Below, piece by piece: positions 1-13,745 of a DNA stretch of 64,000 nt (position 1 is its first letter; every line of letters starts with the position of its first letter). Position numbers and translations under genes: made by a program. Below the pieces are notes generated by a model. The model did not search any database. It was given only the letters and a program-made list of their open reading frames with translations, and was not told the origin of the DNA. Origin of the DNA: Lucifuga dentata (lineage: Eukaryota; Chordata; Actinopteri; Ophidiiformes; Bythitidae); NCBI GenBank assembly GCA_014773175.1, contig VXCM01000908.1:564014-628013 (forward strand), written 5' to 3'.

Positions 1-67
1 CTTCTCCTTTCTTACCCACAGACTCCCCCACCCAAGGGACAAATGTGAAAAAGCAATGTCCTTTAAA

Positions 68-71
<4 letters not shown>

Positions 72-118
<47 letters not shown>
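72..118. repeat. (GT)n microsatellite
   Basis: Uninterrupted GT array of 47 bp. Confidence 0.95.
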
Positions 119-120
<2 letters not shown>

Positions 121-383
121 ATAGGTCACTTCACGCCTCCACTGATTCACCCTAATGTCACACTCAAGCAGATACTCTTGACACCATCATTGCACCACAC
201 ATTTTGGATTTGCCATGCATGCACACATGGGGCATGCACACACGCACACACATCACAGTATTGGTGTGTTTCATGGTAAGGGCTTGTTGAGCACTGCATT
301 CAGGTCAAGTGAAACTGTATCATCACACCTGAGTGTTCTCCGTACTGCTCAGGTGTGGTGTGTGTCAAGTTTCTATCACGTTG

Positions 384-427
384 AATAAACACACGGACAT
401 GAACACGCATTCCAATGTTGTTTTATT
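384..427. terminator. facing AATAAA hexamers, possible convergent transcript ends
   Basis: AATAAA on the plus strand at 384-389 and AATAAA on the minus strand (TTTATT at 422-427) lie 32 bp apart. This is how the 3' ends of two converging transcripts look. The plus-strand gene would lie to the left of the window. No coding sequence supports either transcript, so chance is possible. Confidence 0.25.
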
Positions 428-1846
428 ACACGGCCCAGCGCTCACACTCAGTGGTGTGGATAAACTCTCTGTGGGCCGGGGCTAAAATGAAAGAGGGATA
501 TCTCCATGTACGAGTTGGAGTTAAAATTTTTTGGGTTGGTTGAGCAGCACGAGATTTGAGCAGGATGAAAAGGTATTCTGGCTGATCAGAAGAGAAGCTT
601 ACTACGTCTTTATTTGTTTCTTTGTAATTTCTTTGCTTCCCACCACCAGCTCCTGTTGCACGCTAGGCCATTCAAGGAGCTGAGATCTCTGTCTCTTCAG
701 TGGCTCTCCTAAGGATTTCTTTTTCCTATTTTTTTTCTTAGGCTGGGCCATGAACCATTGATATATGGTCCTGTGTAGAACACTGGAGACATTAATACAA
801 ATAGATAACTTTGTTCAGGACACAGAGGAAGGTCCATAGTACACTATAAAAGAAAAGAAAAAAATATATATAAACTCGAGAGTAGTCTCATAATGTAATA
901 ATGGTTTTAAACAAAATGACACTTCAATTATACTACAATTAAGGCAATAACTTGATTTTTCTAATGTCATGTAAACACCACAAGTCGACTGAAATCAGCA
1001 CAAAGGAATCATGTACATTTACATTTAGCAAACGATGGAATCCTGTTACTTCTGTCCATATAGAGACTTACTCGTATTTTTTTATTTTTTTGCCTTAATA
1101 GTGAGCATCGTCTGCAAATAAATTACTGATGACAGCATACACTACATTTACATGCACTCTGTACTTTTTTTTTTTTTTTTTTTTAATCTGTACTGCAATT
1201 AAAGCACATGGACAGAATGAACTGGATTCAGCAGTTCACAGAACATGGTTAATTAAAGTACAGAGTCTGGCAGGTGAGCAAATGTACAAGGAGGTGGCTT
1301 ACTCCATGTTCATGCCTAAATAAATTAATTTCCAGCTGCACAATCTACAGTAGGTCTGTTGTTGGAGTGAGCTTACATCGATTTATGCCAGTTTCAATCT
1401 AATCATGGAGTTTATATGACTTTTGAAAAAATCTATATACTGCCTTATTTGGAGAACAATCAAAGTGCACGTAAGCGTCCTGACAGGCCCTCCTATTCTC
1501 CTCTGTGCTGTTGGAAGGGACTCTCTCTGTTTCCTAACCTTTCAAGAGTGTATCTGTGTGTACGTGACCTATAAATGGCCTTATAGCTTTCTCCACTGGC
1601 AGCTGCAGTCAGCAGGTGTACTTTGTAAGACCTAATCCTCTCAAACCGCTTTGGGAACTGGCCTGATATTTACTGTTCTCCCTTTTTCTCTTCACCGACA
1701 CTCTGACGTCAGCGCTGCAGAGATAGCGAGGAGTGTTTCTGGGACAGAAGTGTATATTTCACGGCAATTCATTCTGGGGACAGATTTTATGGCCTGTAGC
1801 TGTTTCACTAACAGAAGATTAACGATAACGCTTCCCCCCCTTGTGT

Positions 1847-1848
<2 letters not shown>

Positions 1849-1881
<33 letters not shown>
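1849..1881. repeat. (AC)n microsatellite
   Basis: Uninterrupted AC array of 33 bp preceded by a short GT run. Confidence 0.95.
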
Positions 1882-1883
<2 letters not shown>

Positions 1884-3109
1884 CCTCTTCTTCTCAGCTC
1901 TCTCCACCTAACTTTCCACATTGTGTTTTTTTTTTCTCTGACTCATCTCCCTTGTTCTTCTTTATTCCCTCTGCTCCATCTCGTTTGCTCCCCTCCTCCA
2001 CCCCGTCCTCCTCTGTCTCTGGCACCACTGGGAGTTGTGCTCATCACTCAGTTTTTCTGCATCCTATAGTTATGTCATACCCTCTGTTTGCAGCTTGGGG
2101 CGTCTGTCAATCAACAGGTCAAGAAGCAGCACTCATCCAGCCCCGCCCATTTTCCATCAGCCCATAGCAACAGATAGACACAGTACTACTATATTGTTTT
2201 TTAAAACTCATTGCTATATTTTCTTTGGTAGTAATTTGTGAAATGTTGGAGGCTGCATGTCTCATTGCAGTAAAAGGATGATGGCATTTACATTAGCCTC
2301 CATGTCTATGCTTAAATAGGCTGTCGGCTGTATATAACACCAGCTTCATCCTGCAGCTTGTCGGGTGTGTTTATCTTACTATATTTATGTTACTGGGTGT
2401 TTCTAGTGTCTGAGTCATTCTCCAGTCAGTGGGGTCTGAGGCAGCTGTTGTTACTGGGTAAAAAATCTGAGCCAAGACTGTTTAATACATACATAAAACA
2501 CAGAGTAGACATTTTCTATTTTGTGCAAATGCTGCTCAAAGTGCAGAAGTATAGCAGATCGGCTTTTGTGCACAATGAATATGTGTGTATGTGTGCATAT
2601 GTGTCTATCAGTCGGTCCATTGTTTGTCGGAGTGTGTGTGTGTGTGTGTGTAGTACATTACTGAGTTTTGGGCGGGTTATGTAACAGGGGGTGGTGTAGG
2701 GACAGAGCAATGATGTAGGCATGAGGGCAGACATGCAGTGCAGTGTCTTTCCATGCTGTGACTTGTTGGGATGACAGAATGCAGCCTCTTGTGTGTATGC
2801 TCCCCGGTCTCAATAAGAGTCTTTGACAGAGATACATTATGCGACATTCGTCATCCTGCTTTTCACTCCCTCCAGTCGACCCCATAACCCCAGAATGTGT
2901 GCTGTCTCCGTTAAACAAGACGAAATGTCCATCTAAACATCTATTTTATTGGGTATCCTATTTTTATAAGCAGTATGTAGGTGATTGCTATTTTCTCTTT
3001 AATCTCTGTTGGACAAAGTACTCTCCATTCATACTTTCTTCGTACATACTTGCAAATATCAGCTGCTTGCTCCAAATTATTTAGTGTTAATCCACCCATT
3101 CTCCATAGC

Positions 3110-3390
3110 AGCTTTTCCTGTGCAGGAGCTTGGGGGCTGGAGACTATCCCAGCATTCATTGGGTGAGAGGCAGAGTAAAACCCAGACAGTCACCAGTCCA
3201 TACAGGCTAACGTATAGACAAACTCATTCACACCTATGGTAAATGAGTGTTTCCATTTCACCTAACCTGCATGTCTTTGGAGTGCAGTACCTGGGGTAAA
3301 CCCTCACAAATACGGGGAGAACTCACAAATTCCAGGCAGATTCAAACCCAGGACCTTGCCAACGTTGCTAACCACCTAGCCACTGTTCCA
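3110..3390 (+). repeat. LINE-tail-like fish interspersed repeat
   Basis: Contains the widespread fish motif series GGCTGGAGACTATCCCAGC, TTGGGTGAGAGGCAG, CATGCATGTCTTTGGA-like, GGGGAGAACT and AACCCAGGACCTTGCC. This is recalled from many fish genomes as the 3' portion of an L2-type LINE. The class is from memory, not computed. Confidence 0.6.
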
Positions 3391-3644
3391 GAAATTATGG
3401 ATCAATTATATATAAATAAGGAAATATTGTTATTTGAGCAGCCCGAGATAGAACAACAGTGTTACTGATGAAACCACTGTTTAAACAGATGTTGTGTAAC
3501 TTGGACTCAGATTTTCCAGAGCTTCAACTCAACAGCAGCTCAGTCAACACCAACACGATACTAATGTCTACAAACTTGAAATTTGATATACAGAACAATG
3601 ATGTACAATAATTACTTCTTTTCTTGCACTGCTTTTACTCATGT

Positions 3645-3880
3645 CAAGTCGAGTCAAGTCAAGTTTATTTGTGTAGCCTAATATCACATACAATGTCTCA
3701 AAAGGCTTTACAGGCCCACACATCAAAGTCTCCTGACTCAGCCCAAGCTCTCTAAGAAGATGAGGGAAAAACTCCCTTAAACATTATCATAAAGGGGGGG
3801 GGGGGGGGNAGGAAGAAACCTTGCAAGAGACAATTCAAAGAGAGATTCCTTCTCCTGCAACAGCCCAGTGTGCAATAGGT
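3645..3880 (+). repeat. common teleost interspersed repeat (GTCAAGTTTATTTGTGTAGC)
   Basis: Shows the familiar order CAAGTTTATTTGTGTAGCC, TCAAAAGGCTTTACAGGCCC, GGGAAAAACTCCC and GGAAGAAACCTTG that occurs in many copies across fish genomes. A poly-G run with an N at 3809 interrupts it. Confidence 0.6.
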
Positions 3881-6800
3881 TGGTAGGGAACAGGAAAATT
3901 ATAAAGACATTAAAACAATGAAACATTACAAAATGATATAAACAGCAAATAAATAGCAAATAAGCAATGCTCCAGAAAGATGAAGTCAATATGAAATCAT
4001 TGTCATGATGCTGCAAGACATGAGTCACATGAAGTGAATGTCCACAAGTGAGAATATTGAAATTTCCCCTAGGGGATTAATAAAGTACTACTCTCTACTC
4101 TATTAACTGTAGATTTATAAATGATCAAGCAACAACCTCAGCAAGTGTGCACCTGTGCTTGTGATTTTGTGTGCAATAATCCTTCTGGGTTTCGTCTGAA
4201 GCATCCTGCTGCTGTGTCATATTTCCCCAGCCTGTAGTTAGATGAGCTGATTTCAGCACGGAGATGCTATCTATAGAGAGATGCTATCTATTGGCCGACT
4301 GACACATCTGCAGCAGCTGGCCAGCACAGTCACTGAGCAAACATTCATTTTAGGCATCAGAGGGGTAAGCAGAATGGCAGGATGTCCAAATGAAAGAGGA
4401 GAAATATAATGAGTGTGTTGCTCAGTGGATGAAAGGGGAAATATGGAGACATCTGAAGACATAAAAGCTACCTTTATAGCAAACAGAGGAATTGGTATCT
4501 AAGTGCTGAGTAGAGAAAGAGCTTCACATGTATGGAGCTGCAAGCACATCATAGCCAATATGTGCAAATGAAAAAGAACAGAGAGAGTAATCATACTGCA
4601 AAATAAACAGACAGACTGTGTAGAAATACAAGTGAGCACAAATGAAAGAGGGTTTGTTGACCTGATTGAGTTTTTCTTCCACAATGGAATGATGAAGAGA
4701 ATGTAAATTAAAGAGAAGTGAAGAAGCAAAGTCCAGTGGAGAAACATTAGACGCTGCTGTACTTTCATCAGATATCTCATAGACATACAGCAAGCACATA
4801 CAGCAGAAAGGAGAAAATTCTGTTGACCACTACTGTGTCTCAGGATGATGGACAAAGAAAGAGGAGGGAAAGGGGAAGGGAGAGAGAGAGAAGGGGAGAG
4901 GCTGAGCCTTGAAGAAAGATTGCAAGATGGACGGATTTTGTGATCTAGAAGCATTTTGTGAATGATGTGTTTACAGAAGAGTTGTTCATGCTTGGCTGAA
5001 ACAGGTTGACTCTTGAAGGCCTGGAGGTTAGCCGCCATGAGGGACTTTTCCCCACTCTCAGATGCTGCTGTGACACACATCCACATGCACCTTGTATGCT
5101 TTTATTCCCTACAGTACAAGAAAATCCACGTTACAGGGCTGAGCACCGAGTATGTCAATACTCATCAAGCTCAATGAATCTGCAAAACTAAATGACAGAT
5201 GCAAACTGTAATCCTGAGCTCAGACCCCAGGAGACTCACTGTAGTAATCATATTCAGCAGCCATGGAAACAGATTCTGTGTCAGTGTATCAGGTTTACGT
5301 CAGATGGGTCAGCGTGAACCCAGTCACTCCCACACTCTCACACAGAGACATGCACTGGTTGACAGAGAGGGTGGTTGTTCCTCCAGTCTTCCCTCGGCTG
5401 ACAGCTCTCAGACGCTGTAGGTCTATATTTCAAAGGCCAAGGTCAGAGCAGCCTGCATTCAGCAGGAAGTTACACAGTAATGACAACAATTACGAGGCTG
5501 CCGCAAGGAGGTATTCAATCTCTTTCTTTCTCTGTCTTTCCCTCTCCATCACTCCCAAATCCCTCCACCAATAAGGCCTCACTTTGTCCTCAGAAATGAT
5601 CCAAAAAGCTTTAAAACAATAAATACAGCTTCCCCTCGAATCACGTGACTCTTTTCCCACAGCCAGTCAAATGGGACCACTTTTGATTCCACCTCTTCAT
5701 TCTCATTTTTACTCACATCCTACTCCCTGACCGTCTCTTTCTCTCCCTCCCTGTGCCTTTTCCCAGACCTTCCCTATCTCAATCCATCCTTCTCTCACTC
5801 CCTACTCCTCTTTCTATGGTTCACTCCCATCATCCCAGCATTCTCCTGGCTCTTTCCTCTGACCTCATTGGATACACAACAGGTGACACATTAGCAAAGG
5901 TACAGAAAGGAAGGTTGAAGGTTTTGATAGATAAGTGAGCACGTGTCTATTCACAGCCATGTTCAGCTGTCCTTTATGAGACCATGAACCTCTGCTCGTC
6001 ATTCTGATAACAGCATCAAAAATGTAAAATGTGAACGTATGCAACTTTATGCAGTCCAAATCTTATTGGACTAAAACAAACCATGAAGCCAACAATTTTC
6101 ATTTAGCAGCACAACACGTCATATTATCAAACCAAAGGACTAAAATCCTGGAGCAGAGCCTTGTTCTCCTGCTGGAAGTGAAACCTGACACACACCAGAC
6201 GTCATGACCCCTTTCCCAACACGTCCAACCCTCTCTGTTAACAACTTCCCCTGATGTTTTGTTGGCTGATGCAGACCAAGAAAGAAAAGAATCAGCAGTC
6301 CAAACTGAAAAGGAATTGGACAAAAACATCATCATCAAAAGCATCAGTGCATTTTCTGAAATGAATAGGGAACGTTGGATGGTTTGACTACTTTTCAGTG
6401 GTGCACTCAGAGGAAAGCCTTAGCTAAACAGAGTGACAAAAAGCAAATGGATGATGTGGATTCACGCTGCCCAGTGGCCTGACAAAAGAGAGTTTGTTCT
6501 TTTTTGAACTTTACTGGCAATGAGTGGATACATTCATAATGTCAAGTGGAGGATGGGAGAGGGCAAAGAATAGGCACACCAGTAAGGACTGCACAGGGAA
6601 GAATGGAAAGCAGAAGGGGAGGGTGGGACTGAATGAAGGCAATAAACTGTAATAACACATGCCCACTGTTTTGTTTACATTGTGTTTTGTAGTTTTGTAT
6701 TTTTTATATTTATTTATGTCTTATATTATAGTACCAAGACATACAAGTATTTCTTGCATGTAAATTAATTGGCTAAAAAATGACTTCTGATTCTGAATAA

Positions 6801-7238
6801 ATCAAGAGGGCAGAAAAGGGCAGAAGTCCTATAAATGCTCTTTTTCACCAGCCAAAGGGGGTAAAAACCTCTAGCTTAAAAACTTAAAGGACCATACCAA
6901 TGTTTTTACAAGTTATCTCATTTTGCAAGTGAAATGTATTTCTGTATTTTAAGGTGTTTTTCGCTCCTACATGGTTTAGTCTGTTTGAATCAAATTGCAG
7001 CATGTTTCCTTCTTGATACAGTTCTTTTGACAGCTCTGAACACATCAATCACATTCACAACAACCAAACCAGCATCCTTTTGAGGAAGTTATCTCGGTTG
7101 AGTCACAAATGAACTCTGGAGCAGAGGTCATCACAGGTTCAAAATATTGGCCCTGACCCAAAACAGATCCATGGAAAGCCTACCCAAACCCAAAGTGCAT
7201 AGATTAAATTTCATAAAAAGTGAGCTGACCCAATAAAA

Positions 7239-7265
7239 AAATAAATAAATAAATAAATAAATAAA
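7239..7265. repeat. (AAAT)n microsatellite
   Basis: About six AAAT units in an A-rich tract. Confidence 0.9.
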
Positions 7266-9100
7266 ATTAAAAAAAAGTGGATAATTAGATCCGATCCACA
7301 ACGCGGTCGATCTGAATAGATCCAGAGAGAGAACACCAACACTAGTAGCAGCATGATGTGACACCAAATTTTTCCTGCATTTCAATTCATGCTTTCCATT
7401 TCAACTCAAAAAGGACAGTCTCCTGCTGTGATTACGATGTACCATGTGATCAGAGCTTATAGGACCCACTTGTATCCACTCAGGACACAGACCGAGGCAG
7501 TATTTCACAGGACCTGATCTGATTAGACTGAATGTAATTTGGACCTGGATCAGTTCAGGTCCCAGAGTTGGATCTTGGTTCTGAGGAACTCAGTGGACCT
7601 GAGAAGTCCTCTACTCTGGATTATTTCATTTATGGTGGAACATAAATCCAAACAGATTCTGAACTAACTACAAGGTTCATTTTACAGTTTTGGGTTGAAC
7701 AGCTGCTATAGCCAATCAATGTGATTTATACACCAAGTTTCCAGCTGCCACAGAGGCCAACATGCACAAAAAAGCAAGGCCTATCAACTCTTCCACGGCT
7801 TTATGTCTATATTCTTCCAGTAGGTGAATAAAAATCTAACATTTAAAGGGTTAAGGGTAGAAAAAAAAGCACCAGCGCATTGTTGATCTAGACCCAGACA
7901 AGGATAGGTTCATGAGGCTAACATCAAGTAAACTGCACCTTTGATTACTCATACCAAATCAAACAGATGCTGTGAAAAGTTAAAACAACTTAACATTTTT
8001 GTGTGAAACCATGCCAAACCAACAGTAAAGCAACAAAAATAACCACACATTCACTGTTTCAGACTACAGGTCTAAAAATCATCTTAGATTTTTTAAAATG
8101 TGTTTTATTCTGCCTTCACTGCAACCACTGGTTTCCTTTCATTTCAATATGGTACAAAAATTAACTTGTAGATACTTGAAATTTGCTTTCAGAACATATA
8201 ATTTGCAGAAAATAGGCAACAACACAAAAAAACAAAAAAACAAAAACAAAAAAAAAACACTGATCAGTCTTAAAACAACTTCCTTAAACCTCTTACATTT
8301 TTCTGTTGGGTTTTTGCTATTTCAGATCAGGTTGGTCCAGACTTTTAGTCTGGACAGTGTCTGGGGTCAAGGCCCTCCTACAGAGCTCTCCTCATAGGTC
8401 ACATCCTGTCCAAGGGGGAACAGGAGTGGACTCCTTTTACCGTGGGAGGTGGAAGGCTGAAGGTCTAAGGTCAGGGCTGCTTTCTCAGGTTTCAAAGCTT
8501 GCTGGGGGCTGAGGTCACAGGGTCACATTGGGTAGTTCAACTATAGTTAGGACTGCTGTGTCTTTGTGGATCGCAGTAACGGCTTCCGCAATTAAACACT
8601 AAAAAAAAATGGAAGCATTTATATCCTGTCGTGAAAGAGGGGAACAGTGACGATCGTCATGACCGCTGCTGCTTTGGTCAGTTATATCATGGGGGCTCCT
8701 TACCTGGACCTATTAAAACGGTGATTTTCCTGTGTGTGTGTGTTAGGTTGTGGTTGAAGTCACTTGCCCAGCAATCAATCACTTAGAACAGCTCTGCTTT
8801 TGACTTCAGTGGATAAACACAATCTCAGTGTGAGTTCACTGCTGGGAATGAAAGGCAGCTCGGTCTGGTAGATTCCTGCGGATGTGTATCCATGTGTCTG
8901 TAGTTTTAGTGGTGGAGATGGAAGGTAAATTGATAAAAACTTTATAATTTATTGTAGCAAATTGGGATAGTAGTGAAGGAGTGTATCAGGAATAGGAAAA
9001 GAAAAGGAAAAATAGAGGAGAGAAGAGACAGAAAAAGAGAAAAGGAAAAACAATGTCATGTAAACAATGTTGAAAAAAGTGGGATCCTGAAGCTTGGAGG

Positions 9101-9225
9101 AGAAGAGTGAATAAAAGGCATATTAAAAAGATGGGGGGGTGGGGTGGTCAGAGAGAGGAGATNAGAAGAGTGAATAAAAGGCATATTAAAAAGATGGGGG
9201 GGTGGGGTGGTCAGAGAGAGGAGAT
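9101..9225. repeat. 62-bp block duplicated around a single N (9163)
   Basis: 9101-9162 and 9164-9225 are identical and are separated only by N. Read as unmerged overlapping contig ends. Confidence 0.85.
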
Positions 9226-11238
9226 GTGCCACAGAGGTCATTTTACTGGCCAGTGCCAGAAGAATAAGTCATTGTTTTCCTTTTCAGTCGAGAAAGTGAA
9301 TGCAGATATTCAGCAGTGGGATAAAGGGCAGCACAAGAAGGAGGGCAGGGTGTGTGTGTGGGGTGGGGTGGGGGTGGAGGGAGAGGGTGTGGAAGAAACA
9401 AAAGGAGACGAGGAAAAAAGAACAAGGACAAAGAGAGAGAAAGACAGTGCAGGAGAGCATTAATCAAAGAAGCTGGAAATGAATGTTGAGAAGAGAAAAG
9501 GAAGAAGTTGCGTAAAAAGTGCAAGTTCAGTCCTGTAGTTTTCCAGTCGGTAAGCTCTGAGCCGCTGTGAAATCGTTCCATTGTACAGAGACAAGTGGAG
9601 CGCTTCAGCAGGTGTTATCTTAGTAACTGATAAAGACCCTTTTTGCACAGCGCAGCGTTAGGAGAGGCACTGGGCTGCACAGAGAAACAGGGACACACTT
9701 ACATAACTGCCCCATAACAACTAACAGCTGGCTCAGTCTGGCTTGCTAAATCTCTATAGGTCCAGATCCAGATTTCATGCATCTATCACTGAAAACATTA
9801 CAGCAGAGATGAGAACAGAGAGTTCCTGACCATGAGTGGCTCTGTTCAACATGCATCACCTCATCCAGGTCAGCAGATCACGTGTTAATCCAGCTCCAAG
9901 GACTGAAACCACAGTCCACTTCTTCATTTCAGTTTGGAACAAATGACAGGTGATGTAACAATTTCAGCTTCAAGCACTGACCTATTATTGAAATTTATAA
10001 GTGTGAAGTAAATTGTATATCTTTGGTGTCAATGCAACATGACAAACTAAGGATGTGAGGAAACCTGGAGGAAGGGAAAATGATTCCATTAAACCTGCAA
10101 TAGTTTAAGAGTACTTCCAGCAGATATAAACCACTGACTGCAAACACAGCCAAACCGGAGTGTGCTGAACAAAATTAACTGTTTGCTGTTGCAACAAGAA
10201 ACACTTTGGTCCTGTTAAGCTGGTCAGGCCACTAATGAGTCACAGGTGTGGGTAAATAATCAGCTTCCACCAGCAGCATTATCAGTGACCACGAACACTT
10301 CAGACAGATTTCATTGGCCTTTGCTCGCTCGAAGAAGAAATTTGCACTTTTATCGCTGATGTCATTTCACTGGGCTTTTGTGCGGATGTTCAGAAACAGT
10401 CAATGCGGGAGATCAATATTAAAACCTATGAGTCATTCACATCTTATCTGAGGTGTCTTTGTCCTGTGTAAGTTGAAGCCAAACTGAAGGCTATTGGATT
10501 TGTAGTCCAAACAGTGGTAACGACAGGACGACATCAAGGCTGGGCAAAAGAGTGCATAAGCCTCTGTTTGTGTGCATACAAATGCAAGAGCACACATATA
10601 CACACCCACATATGCACTAAACCCTTATCTCCCATATGAGAGATCAAAGCACCACAGGCTGACAGCAATCAAGCAGGGAATGAGGAAACACCAACAAAAC
10701 AAACTGATAAAGGCAGAGCAAGTGATAGAGGTTTCCAGAAACAGAAAGCGAGAGACACACATCAGGAGAAAAAAGAAGGAACAGAGACAAGGAAGAAAGG
10801 AAAGCAAATTAGTCACGTCTAAGACTAAATGAGGTCACTACACCCATAAGCTAGCGAACAATATATGCCTCTGCAGGCCAATCACATAACCTCAGCCAAG
10901 TGGGCCGCAGCTGTCAGCCAATCACACACTGAGTTTGTGACATCAGAGGTACAGTGGATTGAGACCAGGGAATATGATCTACTGTGGAGAGAAAAAGTTT
11001 CAAAAGATGGTTCCTCTTGGAAATTAAAACCTTATTGAATTAGAGCCTAAAGCCTTTACTCCTGTGCTCTGGTTTCAGCAGCAATGCGACTAACCGGAGG
11101 CAAAGCAAGAACGTTTTTATGGCCCAGATACGATTTGGCATTAAACACCGAAATTTAGTACAGTGTGAGCAAGCTGAGAAGTTCTGCAAACAGCAGATGT
11201 TGTCCCTATCAAAAGACATCTGGTGAATACTATATACG

Positions 11239-11251
11239 AGAGAGAGAGAGG

Positions 11252-11283
<32 letters not shown>
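11239..11283. repeat. (AG)n microsatellite
   Basis: AG array of 45 bp with one GGGG interruption. Confidence 0.95.
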
Positions 11284-11285
<2 letters not shown>

Positions 11286-12284
11286 CTGACATAATTCAAG
11301 TAAATAATTAACAATCTTCATGGAGAAGAGTTTCTATTGTGAGAGATAAGGAAGATAAGGAATAGATACCAGACCACTTCTATCAGCTGATTCTATCTGA
11401 AACATGACAGGTACTTTTTCAGCTGAACCATAAACACAATCATATTTCATGCAGATGTGTGTGTTGTGTGAGTGAATGAATTACTCAACAGAGTGCATAT
11501 AAACTTCTAGCAATGGCAAGTTTGTTTACCAGAGACCCATTCACATCTGGAACAATGATGATGTAGATAACAATAAAAATATGTTAAGTTTTTCTAAGTA
11601 AAAACTTCTAACAATAGCAGTAACTGACATCAGACAAAACCATAACTATATTTTATTTTTAGTTTGATCTCAGTGAAAATGTTTCAACCCATTAAATTAA
11701 GGTTGTACACTAGGAAAAAAATCTATTTTTGTCAATACTAATTCTTAAAAGTCTCATTTTCTTATAAATCATATATCATCAATAAATCAACTCATTTCAA
11801 TAATTTTACAGAAATGACTGTTAGGATCTTGCAACAAGACAAAATATGGCAAGCTGCTGTAATACATCAGGAACATTATACTTGCTTCTCAAAATTCTTA
11901 AACAAGCTGATTTGTATTGGAAACAACTGAAGCTGATTGTTTTTAAAAACTTGTTTAAGAAAATAAGACATTTAGGACTCAAGAACAGACAAACATGATG
12001 TGATTAGATTCCTTGTTTTACTTATGGAGCTCACTTCAGTGATACTTTTCAGGACGAGCAAACGAGCACAAACGAGCTCCTGGGATCAGTGTTAATGACT
12101 TTGCTGTTTTGGATGCAGAATAACTTGGGCTATTCTCCATTTTCTCTGGAAAACTGTGAACATGTGAATGCTTCAGCAGCAACATGTTATTATACTTTAT
12201 AAGCACTGCAGTCTTAGATGTGAATGGACCTCAAGGCTACAGTTCAGGTGCCTATACATTTATTGTGTACAGCACATAAAAACC

Positions 12285-12318
<34 letters not shown>
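12285..12318. repeat. (AC)n microsatellite
   Basis: Uninterrupted AC array of 34 bp. Confidence 0.95.
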
Positions 12319-12320
<2 letters not shown>

Positions 12321-12849
12321 GCATGAGTGCATGCATGTGTGTGTATGATGCACATACGTACACATCCAAACATTTTGCCTGAGGGAAAGTGGAGACACAT
12401 GTTTCACAGTCAGAAGGACAGATGTTGCAGAGGCAGAGATGGGCCTCTTTACAGAGAAACTCCAAGCTGTTCAAAAACGCCCTGCTGACCTGACTCAGCC
12501 ACTCAATTAGCTCCCCATAATGAGACTGGACTGTGGGGAGTGTTTATATAAGCTTATTACAATGTAATCCTGCTAGTGACCACATACTGTATCATGCCAT
12601 CCAGGCCACTCCTGCTGCTATGGAGTTAGCTAAGAGCAGGCTTGTGACATTAGTCCACCACATATCCAAACGGACTTTACAACAGGTGATTTTAAACCTA
12701 AAGTCTAGAATTAAATGAGGAATACTTTACTTGGAACAATCCACTGTAGGAGCTACAGTTCCTTCAGTGTGGTCCTTCCTGACATTCCCACTGCACTTCA
12801 AATATTGTGAAGATTATGGCAAATAGATTGCTATCACAATAATTAGTAT

Positions 12850-13260
12850 TTTTTATTATTATTGTAACCTTTATTTAAACAGGGAAGGCCATTGAGAGAA
12901 AGCTCTCTTTTACAAGGATGCCCTGATTAAATACATATAAAACATAAAAACACATGCAAGTTACAGGATACATCAATAGATTATAGAGAAAAAGGCCAAG
13001 GACTTAACATGAGGGACAATTTAAAGAAAACACATACATTCACACTGGTCTATGTTAGTCAGAAGGGATTTAGATTGATTAAAATGGATTAATTTGTCTA
13101 ATTTTACAAGCTTTTGCAAATTATTCCACTTGTGTGGGGTATAGTTTTTAAAAGCCATTTTCCCAATTTCAGTATTGAAATGATGGTTTACGAGGACCAC
13201 ATAGTCTTGGGACCTACTCCAATGTGAGACTGATTTATAATTTAAAAGACATGATAGTTA
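12850..13260 (+). repeat. teleost interspersed repeat (CCTTTATTTAAACAGGGAAG)
   Basis: Begins with CTTTATTTAAACAGGGAAGGCCATTGAGA and CTCTCTTTTACAAGG, a pattern I recall as a dispersed fish repeat. Borders are approximate. No coding capacity is visible. Confidence 0.45.
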
Positions 13261-13639
13261 GGTAGTTTACCAAGAAGTCCTTTGCAAATAAACAGGAAGC
13301 AGTGCTGCTTTCTTCTCACTGACAATGACTGCCACCCAACTTTCAAAACTGAAGAGCTCTAAGGCGAGTAACGAGTCTAACTCTGAATAAAAATGAACAC
13401 AGAATGGAAACTACACAGTTAAGACAGGTTACACAGAACAGGACTGGAATGAACTGTTTGGTGATTCAGACGAGGAAGAAGAGTCCGGAAAAGTTAATGT
13501 CGGCTAATGTCAGTTAAGGTAATCAGCTGTTTACCGGTACCGGTACATGGATTATTTTCAGAAAATCACAGGAATACTATGACAATACCCAGAAAAAACA
13601 GGTAATTTCCTAAACAAATAAATTGATGGAACAACATCA

Positions 13640-13745
13640 GGGGGTCGGCTTATTCAGGTTTCTTTAAAAATCTAAATTTGCAGGTCAAAATTGGGGTCAG
13701 CTTAGACACAAGATTGGCTTATACTCGAGTGTATACAGTAGCTCA
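13640..13745 (+). repeat. GTCGGCTTAT-type repeat end
   Basis: Three related motifs occur in 100 bp: GGGTCGGCTTATTC, GGGGTCAGCTTAGAC and TTGGCTTATACTCGAGTGTA. This resembles the end of a dispersed DNA element known from vertebrate genomes. The family is not identified. Confidence 0.35.

Noticed and set aside
20..49. Acceptor-like tttcttacccacag followed by a short frame ending in TGA
   Set aside because: Only nine codons (TPPPKGQM); could be the last exon of a gene to the left but cannot be supported from this window.
1704..1711. Perfect CRE palindrome TGACGTCA
   Set aside because: A single 8-mer is expected by chance about once per 64 kb; no promoter evidence around it.
4499..5086. 195-residue open frame on the minus strand
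   Set aside because: Central part is a Ser/Leu/Pro low-complexity stretch from a purine-rich tract; no family resemblance, no splice context and no relation to neighbours.
9107..9463. Open frame with a repeated MNKRHIKKMGGWGG-like peptide
   Set aside because: The peptide repeat is created by the duplicated block around the N at 9163; the rest is purine-rich simple sequence.
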